Assembly: GCF_902167145.1 (NCBI RefSeq) | Contig: NC_050101.1 | Coordinates: 111,319,789-111,383,788, forward strand | Length of the DNA stretch: 64,000 nucleotides | From: Zea mays | Taxonomy: Eukaryota; Streptophyta; Magnoliopsida; Poales; Poaceae | Direction of reading: 5' to 3' | Shown here: in pieces, positions 35,201 through 47,049 of the stretch | Layout: every line of letters starts with the position of its first letter | How positions within the stretch are numbered: the stretch's first letter is position 1 | The notes under the pieces: generated by a model | What the model was told of the DNA's origin: nothing | The model's input: the letters and a program-made list of their open reading frames with translations, nothing else | Database searches by the model: none | Made by a program: the position numbers and the translations under genes

Positions 35201-36119
35201 TACTGATCAGAGGTTCGAAGGCTGGCCCCTCGGAAGGGTTCGACAGCCGCCTCAGATCACGTGGGCCCTACACCCACTACTGGTCAGAGGTTCGAAGGCC
35301 GGCCCCTCGGAAGGGTTCAACGACCGCCTCAGGCTACTCGGGCTCCGCGCCCACTACTGATCAGGGGTTCGAAGGCTGGCCCCCGAAGGGTTCACAGCCG
35401 CCTCAGACACAGAGCGAGGGATGACCATGGGTACGTTCGATACATAACCAAGGCTCGGGCTGCGCTCCCGAGGTACCCTAGGACATTTCCGAGACCAGCG
35501 GGAACGATCTTGTAACGGAATCCCATCAAAGGGAGGCATCGAGCCCTCGGACCCCGTCGCCAGGGGACCGGGTCCGGCAGATCACCCGCAGGTACTTTTG
35601 GGCGTGCCTCTGGGCCCCTAGCCGACCCCTAACGAACGGGGCACGGACGTCCACTCGGATTACCAGCCTGCAGCTCACCGGAAACACCATGTTCGGCGCC
35701 CATCAAGGGCAACATGGCGCTTTCCCCCCTCCTCCTTGCGGAAAGGCGACGCAGGGGCATATGTAAAAAAGTCGAGTCTGTCCCTGATCGCCCTCTCACC
35801 CTGTGCAGAGGCTCGGGGGCTGCCCTCGCAAACCTGGCTCCGGTCGAACTGTTGACAGCGTCAACATACCAGCCCGAGAACTTGGGACCCGACCGTACAC
35901 CCGGGCTACGGCCAGCTCGCATGAGGGAACGACCAGACCAGCCGAAGCATTACGCGAGGCATTAAGACCTCGAAGGAGTCAAACCACTCCTCCGAGGCCT
36001 CGGGGGCTACACCCGGCGGGTGCGCTCGCGCGCACCCACCGGAACAAAACGCAACCGAGAAAGGCTGGTCCCCTTGCAAAAAAGTGCGACGAAAGCCTCC
36101 AAGCGAGTGCTAACACTCC
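32223..36119 (+). other. Long untranslated 3' region of element B
   Basis: 3.9 kb of GC-rich DNA, the inverted counterpart of 8161-12405 in element A. It has three copies of the 'cctacgcctccgggatacgg' motif (near 32478, 32690, 33345) and an inverted version of the 76-bp repeat (35200-35400). Open frames exist on both strands (for example antisense 34432-33707) without recognisable domains, so no gene is called. Confidence 0.6.
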
Positions 36120-36139
36120 CTTCGAGGCTCGGGGGCTAC
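36120..36139 (+). other. Polypurine tract of element B
   Basis: Purine-rich run GGCTCGGGGGCTAC directly upstream of the 3' LTR; same as in element A. Confidence 0.7.
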
Positions 36140-37926
36140 TGTCGGGGACCATAATTAGGGGTACCCTCAAGGCTCGTAATTCTCAGCTGGTAACCCCCAT
36201 CAGCATAAAGCTGCAAAGGCCTGATGGGTGCGATTAAGTCAGGGATCAGTCCATTCGAGGGACTCGATCACGCCTCGCCCGAGCCTAGCCTCGGACAAGG
36301 GCAGCCGACCCCGGAGGATTTCCGTCTCGCCCGAGGCCCCCCTCCAGCGGCGAATATATTTCCGGCTCGCCCGAGGCCCTGTCTTCGCCAAGAAGCAACC
36401 CTGACCAAATCGCCGCACCGACCGACCAAATCGAAGGAGCATTTAATGCAAAGGTGGCCTGACACCTTTATCCTGACGCGCGCCCCCCAGCCGGCAGAGC
36501 CGAAGTGACCGCCGTCACTTCGCCGCTCCACTGACCGGCCTGACAGAAGGACAGCGCCGCCTGCGCCGCTCCGACTGCGGTGCCACTTGACAGAGTGAGG
36601 CTGACAGGCAGTCAGGCCCGGCCGAAGGCACCATAGGAAGCTCCGCTTCGCCCGACCCAGGGCTCGGACTCGGGCTAAGTTCTGGAAGACGGCGAACTCC
36701 GCTCCGCCCGACCTAGGGCTCGGACTCGGGCTAAGTCCCCGAAGACGGCGAACTCCGCTCCGCCCGACCCAGGGCTCGGACTCGGGCTAAGTCCCGGAAG
36801 ACGGTGAACTCCACCCTGCCCGACCCAGGGCTCGGACTCGGGCTAAGTCCCGGAAGATGACGAATTCTGCTCCGCCCGACCCAGGGCTCGGACTCGGGCT
36901 AAGTCCCAAAAGACGGCGAACTCCGCTCCGCCCGACCCAGGGCTCGGACTCGGGCTAAGTCCCGGAAGACGACGAACTCCGCTCCGCCCGACCCAGGGCT
37001 TAGACTCGGGCTAAGTCCCGGAAGACGACGAACTCCGCTCCGCCCGACCCATGGCTCGGACTCGAGCTCAGCCCCAGAAGACGACGAACTCCGCTTCGCC
37101 CGACCCCAGGGCTCGGACTCCGCCCTGGCCTCAGCTGACGGTCTCCGCCTTGCCCGACCCAGGGGCTTGGACTCGACCTCGACCACGGAAGACAGACTCG
37201 ACCTCGGCTTCGGAGGAGCTTCCACATCACCTAACCTAGGGCGCAGACCGGCCACGTCAACAGGAGGCGCCATCATCACCCTACCCCGAGCTGACTCGGG
37301 CCACGGAGAACAAGACCGGCGTCCCATCTGGCTCGCTCCGCCAGATGGGCAATGATGGCGCCCCGCATACTCTGTGACGACGGCGGCTCTCAGCCCCCTT
37401 ACGGAAGCAAGAGGACGTCAGCAAGGACTCAACAGCTTCGACAGCTATCCCTCCGCCAGGCTCCAGCACTCCTCCGACGGCCACGACATCACACCGGCTG
37501 GGTGCCAAAATCTCTCCGGCTGCCACGACGGCATGTACTTAGGGCGCTAGCTCTCCTCCGCTAGACACGTAGCACTCTACTATACCCCCCATTATACACC
37601 TGGATCCTCTCCTTACGCCTATAAAAGGAAGGACTAGGGCCCTCTTAGAGGAGGTTGGCCGTGCGGGGACGAGGACGAGACAGGCGCTCGCGTGAGGCCG
37701 CTCGCTCCCTCTCCCGAGTGGACGCTTGTAACCCCCTACTGCAAGCGCACCCGACCTGGGCATGGGATGAACACGAAGGCCGCGGGATTTCCACCTCTCT
37801 CACGCCCATCTCCGGCCACCTCACTTCCCCCCTTCGCGCTCGGCCTCGCGTCGACCCATCTGGGCTGGGGCACGTGGCGACATTCACTCGTCGGCTTAGG
37901 GACCCCCCGGTCTCGAAACACCGACA
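36140..37926 (+). repeat. 3' LTR of element B
   Basis: Starts TGTCGGGGACC, ends AACACCGACA and is followed by the AATGT duplication (37927-37931). TATA box at about 37618-37628. Many of the differences from the 5' LTR lie in the 56-bp tandem array. Confidence 0.95.
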
Positions 37927-37931
37927 AATGT

Positions 37932-38523
37932 GCTCTCCGAACACGTGGTTCATGCACCTTTGGTATGTCGCGCCTGCATTCCTCAAACCAAATGGCATAG
38001 TGATGTAGCAATACATGCCAAATGGTGTGATGAAAGAAGTCACGAGCTGGTCGGACTCTTTCATCCTGATTTGGTGATACCCTGAGTAGGCATCGAGGAA
38101 CGACAGGGTTTCGCACCCAACAGTGGAATCCACGATTTGATCGATGCGAGGCAGAGGGTAGGGAACTTTCGAACATGCTTTGTTTAGACCAGTGTAGTCT
38201 ACACACATCCGCCATTTCCCACCTTTCTTTTTCACAAGCACAGGGTTGGCTAGCCATTCGGGATGGAATACCTCTTTGATGAACCCTGCAACCATCAACT
38301 TGTGGATATCCTCGCCTATGGCTCTGCGCTTTTCTTCGTCAAATCGGCGCAGAGGCTGCTTCACGGGTCGGGCTCCAGCTCGGATATCCAGCGAGTGCTT
38401 GGCGACATCCCTCGGTATGCCATGCATGTCCGAGGGACTCCACGCAAAAACCTCGGCGTTCACGCGGAGAAAGTCGACGAGCACTGCTTCCTATTTGGGG
38501 TCGAGCTCGGAGCCGATCCAGAC
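37932..38523 (-). pseudogene. Element A pol, first part: RT N-terminal half
   Basis: Reading down from 38523: a TAG codon, VDFLRVNAEVFAWSP, the RT fingers/palm region HPEWLANPVLV, KWRMCVDYTGLNKAC and YHQIRMKESDQL, to MNHVFGEHI at the B insertion. It continues at 14903. A TAG near 38490 lies at the same codon as the TAG at 19997 in element B; another stop lies at 38524-38526. Confidence 0.85.
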
Positions 38524-38526
38524 CTA

Positions 38527-41500
38527 CTTGGAGGCGTCGTTGCTGGGGTCAAGAGGGACAGACTTAACCGCCTCAGCTGGCTCAAAGTTGCCGGCATGGC
38601 GCTTCGCATCTGGCACTTCCTTGGAGAGGCTCTCCAGGTCGGCGATGAGGGCCTCGGATTCGGCGAGGGCCTCAGCGTACTCCACGCACTCCACGTCGCA
38701 TTCGTACGCGTGTCGGTACGTGGAGCCGACGGTGATGACCCCGTTGGGGCCCGACATCTTGAGCTTGAGGTAGGTGTAGTTGGGGACGGCCATGAACTTG
38801 GCGTAGCATGGTCTTCCCAGCACTGCGTGGTAGGTTCCTCGGAACCCGACCACCTCGAACGTGAGGGTTTCCTTTCGGATGTTGGAGGGAGTCCCGAAGC
38901 AGATGGGGCAGATCGAGTTGCCCAAGGGGTTGGACGCGCTTCCCGGGGATGATCGCGTGAAAGGGCGCCGCACCGGCCCGGATCATGGACAGATCGATCT
39001 GCAAGAGCCCGAGGGTCTCGGCGTAGATGATGTTGAGGCTGCTGCCTCCGTCTATGAGGACCTTGGTAAGCCTGACGTTGCCGATGATGGGATCGACAAC
39101 GAGCGGGTACTTCCCTGGGCTCGGCACACGGTCGGGGTGGTCGCCTTGGTCGAAGGTGATGGGCTTGTCGGACCAGTCTAGGTAGACTGGAGCCGCCACC
39201 TTCACCGAGCAGACCTTCTGGCGCTCTTGCTTGCGGTGCCGAGCCAAGGCGTTCGCCACTTGCCCACCGTAGATCATGAAGCAGTCGTGGACCTCGGGGA
39301 ACTCCTCTGCCTTGTGGCCCTCCTTCTTGTCGTTGTCGTGGGCTCTGCTACCTTCCGCCGGTGGCCCGGCCTTGTGGAAGTAGCGCCGAAGCATGACACA
39401 CTCCTCAAGGGTGTGCTTGACGGGACCCTGATGATAGGGGCACGACTCCTTGAGCATCTTGTCGAACAGGTTGGCGCCTCCGGGAGGCTTCCGAGGGTTC
39501 CTGTGCTCGGCGGCGGCGACAAGGTCCGCGTCGGCGGCGTCGCGTTTCGCTTGCGACTCCTTCTTGCCCTTCTTCTTCGTGCCGCGCTGAGCGGACGCCT
39601 CGGGGACGTCTTTCGGCTAGCGCCCCTGAGGCTGCTTGTCCTTCTGGAAGATGGCCTCAACCGCCTCCTGGCCAGAGGCGAACTTGGTGGCAGTGTCCAT
39701 CAGCTCGCTCGCCCTGGTGGGAGTCTTGCGACCCAGCTTGCTCACCAGGTCGCGGCAAGTGGTGCCGGCGAGGAACGCGCCAATGACATCTGAGTCGGTG
39801 ATGTTGGGCAGCTCGGTGCGCTGCTTCGAAAATCGCCGGATATAGTCCCGCACAGATTCTCCCGGTTGCTGGCGGTAGCTTCAGAGATCCCAGGAGTTCC
39901 CAGGGCGCACGTATGTGCCCTGGAAGTTGCCGACGAAGGCTTTGACCAGGTCGTCCCAGTTGGAGATCTACGCGGGAGGCAGATGCTCCAGCCAGGCCCG
40001 GGCAGAGTCGGAGAGGAACAGGGGGAGGTTGCGGATGATGAGGTTGTCATCGTTCGTTCCACCTAGCTGGCAGGCCAGCCGGTAGTCCACAAGCCACAGT
40101 TCCGGCCTTGTTTCCCCCGAGTACTTGGTGATGGTAGTCGGGGTTTGGAACCGGGTCGGGAACGACGCCCGTCGTATGGCCCGGCTGAAAGCCTGCGAAC
40201 CGGGTGGTTCGGGCGAAGGGCTCCGGTCCTCCCCGCTGTCGTACCGTCCCCCACGCCTGGGGTGGTAGCCTCGGCACACCTTCTTGTCGAGATGGGCTCA
40301 ACGGTCGCGGCGGTGGTGCTCATTGCCGAGGCGACCTGGGGCCGCAGGCGCTGTGTCCCGCGTGCGCCCGGTGTGGACCGAGGCTTCCTGCATGAATCGG
40401 GAAGTCGCGGTGCGATGCTCCGGGGGGTACCCCTGCCTTCGGGAGGCAGAGCTTTCGACCCGTCGGACCGCGACATCTTCCAGGAGATTCTTGAGCTCTC
40501 CCTGGATACGCCGCCCCTCGGTAGTGAATGGTTCCGGCATCGCTCGGAGTAGTATTGCTGCTGCAGCCAGGTTCTGGCCGACCCCACTGGAAGCCGGGGG
40601 CAGCCTTGCCCTGGCATCGTCGGCGATGTGGTGCTGGACGTCCTGGGCCAGATGACGCGCTTCTCCGGTCGGTGCTCGGCCTGCCCACTCCTGCCCGATA
40701 TTCTGCCGGAGCTGCACAAGTTGTCCTGCTTCCTCGTCGAGCCTGGCCTGCATCTCGCAGATTTGCTCGAGCTGTGCGTCCTGACCCCCCGCAGGGACTG
40801 GGACCACAGCTAGCTCCCGAAGGATGTCAACGCGAGGCGCAGGCCTAGGGGGATCGCCGTCCTTCGGCATACCAAGGTGGTTGCCTTCGTTGAGACCCCC
40901 TAGATCGACGTGGAAGCATTTGCAACTTGGGCCACAGTCCTCGTCGCCAAGGCTGTGGCCATCATCGGAGTAATCAGAGAGGCAGTAGTCACATGCGGCC
41001 ATGAAGTATCGCATGGCACTAGGGTTACCGAGCCCGGAGAAATCCCAACCAGAGTCGGGCTCGTCATCTTCCTCGGAACCTAGGGGCCCGTAGGTCGAGA
41101 CGGCCGTCAGTCGGTCCCAGGTTGACCACATATGGTACCCCGGAAGGTTAGGATATGCCTTTATGAAAGCGTCCATCGAAGCGGGATTGCTTGGTGGGTC
41201 GAAGCTAAATCTAAAAGGCACAAGATGGAAAATGGACGGTACCTCCTGATCGACGGATGGTGACGAAGTCGCGTCGGGGACGGACTGCACCGTTATCTCA
41301 GGTACCAGGCTAACGCCCAGCAAGTCCTTCGCGAGCGTGCTGGCGTCGTCCGCCTGCTTGGGGTTGGCATGTTGCGGGGAAACAACGCTCGTCATCGTCT
41401 CAAACGCGAGGTCAGCGCCCGACGTGTCCCCCGCTGGGGCGTCGGCGTCGTCGACTTGCTCGACATCCGACGAGGTGCCGCCTCCTGCTTGGCCATGGTT

Positions 41501-41740
41501 GCCCCGCCTCCTCCTCCGTCGGCGGGGAGGGTGACGGGACAGACCCGGATGCTTCTCTTCCACCACGTGGGGAAGACGTCGTCGATTCCGCCACCGGCGG
41601 GCGGGCTGGCGGCTGCCATTGTCGTTGTCGCGCAGCGGAGGAAGGATAACCATGTCGTAGCTGCCATCGAGGGACATGAACTCGAGACTCCCGAAACAGA
41701 GCATCGTCCCGGGCTGGAGAGGTTGCTGGAGACTACCCAT
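38527..41740 (-). pseudogene. Element A gag and protease
   Basis: Opens MGSLQQPLQPGTM and runs in one frame through gag with stops at 40298-40300 (TGA), 39968-39970 (TAG) and 39617-39619 (TAG). The capsid region, the CPYHQGPVKHTLEEC motif and the protease VLIDGGSSLNIIYAET (about 39040) match element B closely. The frame shifts by one base near 38915 and continues with TLTFEVVGFRGTYH. Each stop sits where element B has a sense codon differing by one C-to-T change. Confidence 0.85.
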
Positions 41741-41779
41741 CTGGAGCTTGACGGGAAGCTGTTCGTCAACACGTAGTAG

Positions 41780-41800
41780 GCCCCTACCTGGCGCGCCAAC
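41780..41800 (-). other. Primer binding site of element A
   Basis: On the minus strand, TTGGCGCGCCAGGTAGGGGC follows the 5' LTR, one base different from the site of element B. Confidence 0.75.
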
Positions 41801-43190
41801 TATCAGCGTTTCGACCCCAGGGGGTCCCTGGACCGACGAGTAAATTGTCGCTGCGTGTCCCAGCCCAGATGGGTCGGCGCGAGACGGAACACAAGGGGGA
41901 ACAATAAGGGGAACCGCGGCTCGTGTTGTCCTACGCCCAGGGCGGATGCGCTTGCAGTAGGGGGTTACAAGTGTTCGCGAGGGAGAGAGAGGGAGAGAGC
42001 ATGTCCGTCAGCCCGTTCTCCCGCGCGGCCACATTCTCGTACGAGGGCCCTGGGCCTTCCTTTTATAGATGTAAGGAGAGGGCTCAGGTGTACAATGGGG
42101 AGTGTAGCAATGTGCTAACGTGTCTAGCAGAAAGGAGCCAGAGCCCTATTTACATGCCGACGTGGCTGTCAGAGAGGTGTTGGAGCCATGTTCATGTGAT
42201 GTCGTGGCCGTCGGAGGAGCGCTTAAACCCTGTAGAAGCACAACTGTCGGGGCTGTCGGAGCCTTGCTGACGTCTCCTTGCTTTCGTAGGGGGCTGAGAG
42301 CCGTCGTCGTCATGGAGCACGCGGGGTGACATCATTACTTGTTTACCGGGGCGATCCAGATGGGACGCCGGTCTTGTTGCCCGTAGCCTGAGCTAGCTAG
42401 GGGTAGGGTAATGATGTACCCCCCCTGCGGCGTTGTCGGTCCGAGCCCGAGGTCGGGCGAGGCGGTGACTCCTCCGAGGTCAAGGCTGAGTCGAGCCCTG
42501 GGGTCGGGCGAGGCGGAGACCGTCTTCCAAGGCCGGGGTGGAGTCCGAGACCTGGGGTCGGGCGAGGCAGAGACCGTCTTCCGAGGTCGAGGTTGAGTCC
42601 GAGCCCTGGGGTCGGGCGAGGCGGAGACCGTCTTACGAAGCCGGGGTGGAGTCCGAGCCCTGGGGTCGGGCGAGGCGGAGACCGTCTTCCGAGGTCGAGG
42701 TTGAGTCCGAGCCCTAGGGTGGCACAGCAGTCGGAGCAGGGCAGGCAGCGCTGTTTTCCTGTCAGGTCAGTCAGTGGAGGGGCGAAGTGACTGTGGTCAC
42801 TTCGGCCCTGTCGACTGCGGAACGCGTGTCAGGATAAGGTGTCAGGCGATCCTTGCATTGAATGCTCCTGCGACCCGGTCGGTTGGCGAGGCGATCTGGC
42901 CAAGGTCGCTTCTCCGTGAAGCCTGCCCGAGCTGGGCCTCGGGCGAGTCGAGGGTGCGCCTGTTGCTTGAGGGGCCCTCGGGCGAGGCATGAATCCACCT
43001 AGGTCTGCTGCTCCTGCCCGAGGCTGGGCTCGAGCGAGGCGAGATCGCGTCCCTTGAGTGGGCGGAGCTTTGACCTGTATTGCGCCCATCAGGCCTTTGC
43101 AGCTTTGTGCTGATGGTGGTTACCAGCCGAGTTTAGGAGTCTTGGGGGTACCAGCCGAGTTTAGGAGTCTTGTGCTGATGGTGGTTAACA
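41801..43190 (-). repeat. 5' LTR of element A, outer end rearranged
   Basis: The inner end reads TATCAGCGTTTCGA on the plus strand, a decayed form of the TGTCGGCG terminus. A minus-strand TATA box lies at about 42059-42069 and a 54-bp tandem array at 42490-42715. Normal LTR sequence stops at 43152; 43149-43190 consists of second copies of nearby LTR stretches, and the terminal CCGACA is missing. Sequence shared with the downstream duplication begins at 43191. Confidence 0.8.
42490..42715. repeat. 54-bp tandem array in the A 5' LTR, about 4 units
   Basis: Units starting 'gagtccgagccctggggtcg' lie at about 42488, 42541, 42595, 42649 and 42703 (partial). The reverse complement resembles the 56-bp array in element B. 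Only about two units remain in the A 3' LTR (7318-7430). Confidence 0.85.
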
Positions 43191-44458
43191 GTCAGGATGC
43201 GACATGAAACGCAAAGCAGGTCCAGGTGCTGGTTGGTTAACCATTTCCATAAGTATATATTCTCTATTTCGATCCAAGATCGATGCTTCTTATCTAGTAC
43301 CATGAGTGATATTTCAAAAATCATTTCGTTGACCTTTATTTTGACACTTGCAGTTTTTTGTTTTTGGACTCCTCGGCACTGTTTATTCTGCTTTTACTAT
43401 GGGCACTGACTACAAATGTGTATGTTGATTGTTCACTCGATCCAACTCAACAACTTAATCATATCTATTAACGAAACTGAGGATTGTGTGCTTTATAAAT
43501 TCAAAATGTCTCAAATAATTCTGGCAGACATTAAACACGTTGGAGTCGGAAGACAATGTACCATATGGGTACGTTTTTTTTCATTTCATCTTCACGGCGG
43601 GCTGCATGTACTTTGGAATGATGTTTGTTGCCTGGGACACACATCATACCATGGAAGAGTAAGTTCACAGATTCACAAATTCACCTAGTCCCATATGATG
43701 TAAATAAAGTGTGTTATTTATTTTTTTCTATGCACACATGCGTGTTTGATATAATATTTTGAATTTCACCTCCGATGGAGCGTAGATATCGGGTGGATCA
43801 GCACATGGGTCCATATCGCTAGCGAGGCTCCGGTGGTAGTATCCTACTGTAAGTGAGCTACTGTGCCTAAGACCCTCAACCTAACCTTACTGAGCTCATC
43901 AAACAATCATTAAATGGTTGGACACATACAAGACAACATGCATGCATTAATATTTGTCTTTACGCTGCAAACAAAAACCAACTACATGTAATAGCATTAC
44001 ATATGTTGTGTGTATTATGCTGGCTTATATTAATGTTTGCATTTACAGTAACGATACTGCTGGCTAGAATTTTGGGAGTAGGCTGGCTCCAACACTTCCT
44101 CGCAAAGATCTTTGGAATAGATGATCAATTGTACGATGATGAATCCCATACGACGACCGTGCATGGTGATGAATCCTAGACGACGACTACTAATGGCGAT
44201 GAATCACAGACGACAAACACGCATGTCACATCACCGTCCTCTTTGTATCACACAACGTCGTCCTCTTCGCTCTACTACTCCCCCGAGCAATCACCGACCA
44301 ATAACACTGACCATCAACCTCCTCTGCCGCCACCGCCTTCACCGTCCTCCCCTCACACCATAGAACTGCAAATGTCCGAGGTACCAAACATCGGTACCTC
44401 TAGCATGAATGAAGAGGAGGACGATGATGACAATATTAGAGAATGGGAGAGTGAATAA
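43191..44458 (+). pseudogene. Unrecognised membrane-protein gene remnant, duplication copy 1
   Basis: I do not recognise the family. Exon-like pieces match those of copy 2: 43191-43246 before GTAAG-like sequence; a hydrophobic piece around 43310-43410; a piece at 43506-43660 before GTAAGT; and a last exon after TTTACAG at 44050, encoding ILGVGWLQHFLAKIFG, a DES-containing 10-residue repeat, a Ser/Pro-rich stretch (YYSPEQSPTN) and an acidic end (MNEEEDDDD), stop at 44456. An in-frame TAG at 44177-44179 breaks the repeat, where copy 2 has a sense codon. The upstream exons seen beside copy 2 are missing; element A occupies that position. Confidence 0.45.
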
Positions 44459-44815
44459 TTGGTCGATCCGTAATTAACAACTTGTATTTCGACATCGTAG
44501 GCATATTAATCAGGTCTAAGATATGGTGTAATATAGACGTGCCTACGTTGGAGACACGTTTGTTATATATATAGATCTGTTTGACTTGAAAAGACATGTT
44601 TCATGTGTATTCTAATATACATACTACTCTTGAAGGAAGACATGTTATAATGATGGATGAATGGAATCTGAACAAGCTCATTTATTTCGTGGCTCACGAC
44701 ATCACATAGGATTGTTGAATTGCCTCGATCCTTCGGAGATCTCAATATAATACAAACTCTAGTCACATAAGGATAGAGAATTACATTTATGCTTCAAATG
44801 ATAATTAGACATAGA

Positions 44816-45170
44816 TATATATGCACACTTTAGAGCGGTTTATTTAACTAGAAGAAAAATAAACGGTCCAATGTTTAGAGCAAGTTGGGTGCAGACTTGA
44901 TTTCTAACCGAACATGGTCGTCACAAAAGTGAGGCCAGTAGAGAAAAACAAAGACATAAGGTGAGTACTTTCATACTTTGGAAGCCCGTCTTTACAAAAT
45001 TATATGCATTGGAATGGTGGAGCTTTTGAGCTTTATTCACAGAAACTGATTTTTTGACGGGTTTTCTTTTGTCAAACATCACTCCCACTTACGAGAGGTT
45101 TTGAAGAAATTGTTTTTTCTTGCCTTTAAAACCCCCATCAGACTTTCCATGCGTCATGGCAAATGGCATG
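44816..45170. other. Non-coding spacer
   Basis: AT-rich sequence between duplication copy 1 and the CACTA-like remnant. I see no gene, repeat or RNA here. Confidence 0.5.
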
Positions 45171-45174
45171 CCAA

Positions 45175-45864
45175 CACTAGTACACAAAAGTTCTATAGCC
45201 ACAATTGTAAACCTATTTGCACTGACATTTTTAGAACCGTCAGTGCTTGGGGTCAGTAGAAATAATCTTTTTTATAGGCGGGTAACTAAAAACCGCTAGT
45301 GAAAATCGTTTTCCACTGGCGGTCGACTTTATAAAACCGCCATTGGAAATATTTTCTAGAAAGCGTAAAAATGGGTTTAAAAATAGCAAAAAAATTATTT
45401 TTATTAGGAAGAATTCACCTGCCCGTCTCTGTCTCAAGTCACGACATATTTCACGCAAAATTGGCCGGTAGGATTCGAACCGACCGGCCTCACCCATGCG
45501 CGTAGCCTACTCTACCACTCCACCTATGACATGTCTTGTGTCCAAATGGAAGTTTTGTTGCCGACATATTATAACAAATCGAACATAAATTAGTTATCCA
45601 AGGCTTCAAATGAATTCTAACGAAAAAGTTGTCAACTACAAAGTTGAATAACTTTTGAAGTTCAATAGAGGAGGCTTCAAATATATTACAACTTTTATTT
45701 TGATACATTTTCCATTCGAGGTCATTTGCAAAAATTTACATTTTGGATTCAACAAATTCAAATGCGGTTTTCAGAGCCCAAATGATTTCAAATGAAAACT
45801 ACCTTGTGACGTATAAAAGTACCTTGTGACGAACACATGATTGATATGTATGTTCTAGTGTAAT
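45175..45864. mobile_element. CACTA-like (En/Spm) non-autonomous remnant
   Basis: Starts CACTAGTACACAAAAG and ends near ATGTTCTAGTG, giving partial inverted ends (CACTAGTACA / CACTAGAACA). Internal inverted motifs such as 'aaaaccgctagtgaaaa' and 'ccactggcggtcgac' fit CACTA subterminal repeats. The region 45470-45760 resembles 57380-57640 (second remnant). Flanking triplets are CAA and TAA, a weak duplication. No transposase frame remains. The end boundary is uncertain. Confidence 0.5.
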
Positions 45865-46595
45865 GAGTGTCTACATGCCAAGCAGATTGTCGGCTTTAAT
45901 TTGGTTATGTTCGAAACCTATGCCAAACATATTTTAGTTTGATGCATATATATATCTGGAGTGTTGCAACAAGTTGTTCTAGGCCTGCATTATTGGTGCT
46001 TTGATAAAAACATCCGAAGTAATTAGTGTGCAAAGTTTCAGACCAACTGGATTTAATTTTAGTTAGTTTTGATCTTTAGATCAATTTTAAGAGGTGCGGA
46101 TGGTCCGGTATATATGGTATAAATTCTTGTGGTATGATATGAAGACCTTTGAAATTTTGAGCTGATTTTTGGTGAGCTCCTTCCTTAAATTATGGCCTTG
46201 TGAGTATATATATGGTTCGTTGTTTTTTTATTTTTAGACACAATCTGATAGGGTTTTGAGATTTTCACCTAAAACTGTTGTGTTGATTTGTCATATCAGG
46301 AGGTCATATATTCATACCGGAGGATCCGATAACATGCCCCAATGAGGTCTATTTTACTCAGCCTTTTGTGACTCTTTTACTGATTCTTCTCCTTCAGGCC
46401 TTTTCTCTTCTGTGTTTTTTGAAATATTATTGATTACATTTAACCACAAGTTAGCATCACTATATACTCATTGTCTCTTTTTTTATATACGGAACTGCTC
46501 GTGATTAAATAAAATTGTAAACCAAAATCACCTAGAGTTCAACTGCTTGTTTGGTCGCATGCTCAGTCTAATCCTTACAACAAATTAACTTGCAG
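45865..46595. other. Non-coding AT-rich region upstream of copy 2 exons
   Basis: No open frame of note, no recognised repeat. The polypyrimidine stretch and 'aacttgcag' at its end look like a 3' splice site for the next piece. Confidence 0.4.
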
Positions 46596-46768
46596 GTACC
46601 TTCGGGTCACCGCAATCTCTGTTACTGCCATCATCACATCAATGGGATTGGTCATATTTTTGACCCTCAAGTTCGCACAATGTTGGCACACTCCTGCTAT
46701 TTTTCATCATGCTATTTTTCACACTCCTGCTATTTTTCATCATGTGTGGACTCTCACTAATGTCCAAG
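46596..46768 (+). CDS. Exon-like piece of the unrecognised membrane protein
   Basis: Bounded by TTGCAG and GGTCAGT, this piece reads in frame 2 as YLRVTAISVTAIITSMGLVI and onward, a hydrophobic segment long enough to span a membrane, followed by a short internal repeat (HTPAIFHH ... HTPAIFHH). A further exon-like piece ending LLAMTR follows at about 46850-46927. The phases of these pieces do not join simply, so the gene model is tentative and may be a pseudogene. Confidence 0.3.
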
Positions 46769-47049
46769 GTCAGTAGATAAATTGAACTATACGTTCAAGC
46801 AAAATACTTATGAATTTATTGAGATGATTGATCGTGAATTTAAAATTATTAGGCTAACAAATTTTTCATGGAGCCTGCACTAATTGGTGGGTACGCTACG
46901 TTCATATGCCTGCTAGCGATGACAAGGTAGAATATTCACACTGGGTTAAGCGACTATTTGATTAGCCTTCAGATATAAATATATGATACAAACCAAACTT
47001 TATTTTTTATTGGTTTTTGCCATATATTTTGCCCCATCACTGAACCCGA

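Larger units (their letters stand above)
14909..37926 (+). mobile_element. Gypsy (Tat-like) LTR retrotransposon B, plus strand, interrupted by element C
   Basis: Both LTRs (14909-16694, 36140-37926), a primer binding site (16695-16715), gag-pro, RT, RNase H, integrase, a long 3' region and a polypurine tract are present, and AATGT flanks the whole. Without C it is about 14.05 kb. It inserted into the RT gene of element A in the opposite orientation. Its termini, binding site and proteins match A, so the two are members of one family. I count roughly 60 LTR differences by eye (about 3.4 percent), much more than for C. Several nonsense codons and frameshifts inactivate it. Confidence 0.95.
6637..43190 (-). 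mobile_element. Gypsy (Tat-like) LTR retrotransposon A, minus strand, interrupted by element B
   Basis: The element reads right to left: 5' LTR 41801-~43190 (outer end scrambled), primer binding site 41800-41780, gag-pro 41740 down to about 38524, RT 38484-37932 continuing at 14903, RNase H and integrase to 12406, a 4.3-kb untranslated region, a polypurine tract at 8160-8141 and 3' LTR 8140-6637. Gag-pro precedes RT-RNase H-integrase, the gypsy order, and the long 3' region fits the Tat group. Without B and its TSD the element is about 13.5 kb including a solo LTR. Reading frames hold many nonsense codons and frameshifts, so it is inactive. The left flank ends ATGTA; no matching duplication remains on the right because that junction is rearranged. 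It is the oldest layer of the nest. Confidence 0.85.

Noticed and set aside
45468..45530. Possible tRNA gene ('ggattcgaacc' B-box and paired stems)
   Set aside because: No A-box, acceptor stem or CCA-compatible fold is visible, and a similar block recurs in another CACTA remnant at 57.38 kb, so it is transposon sequence.
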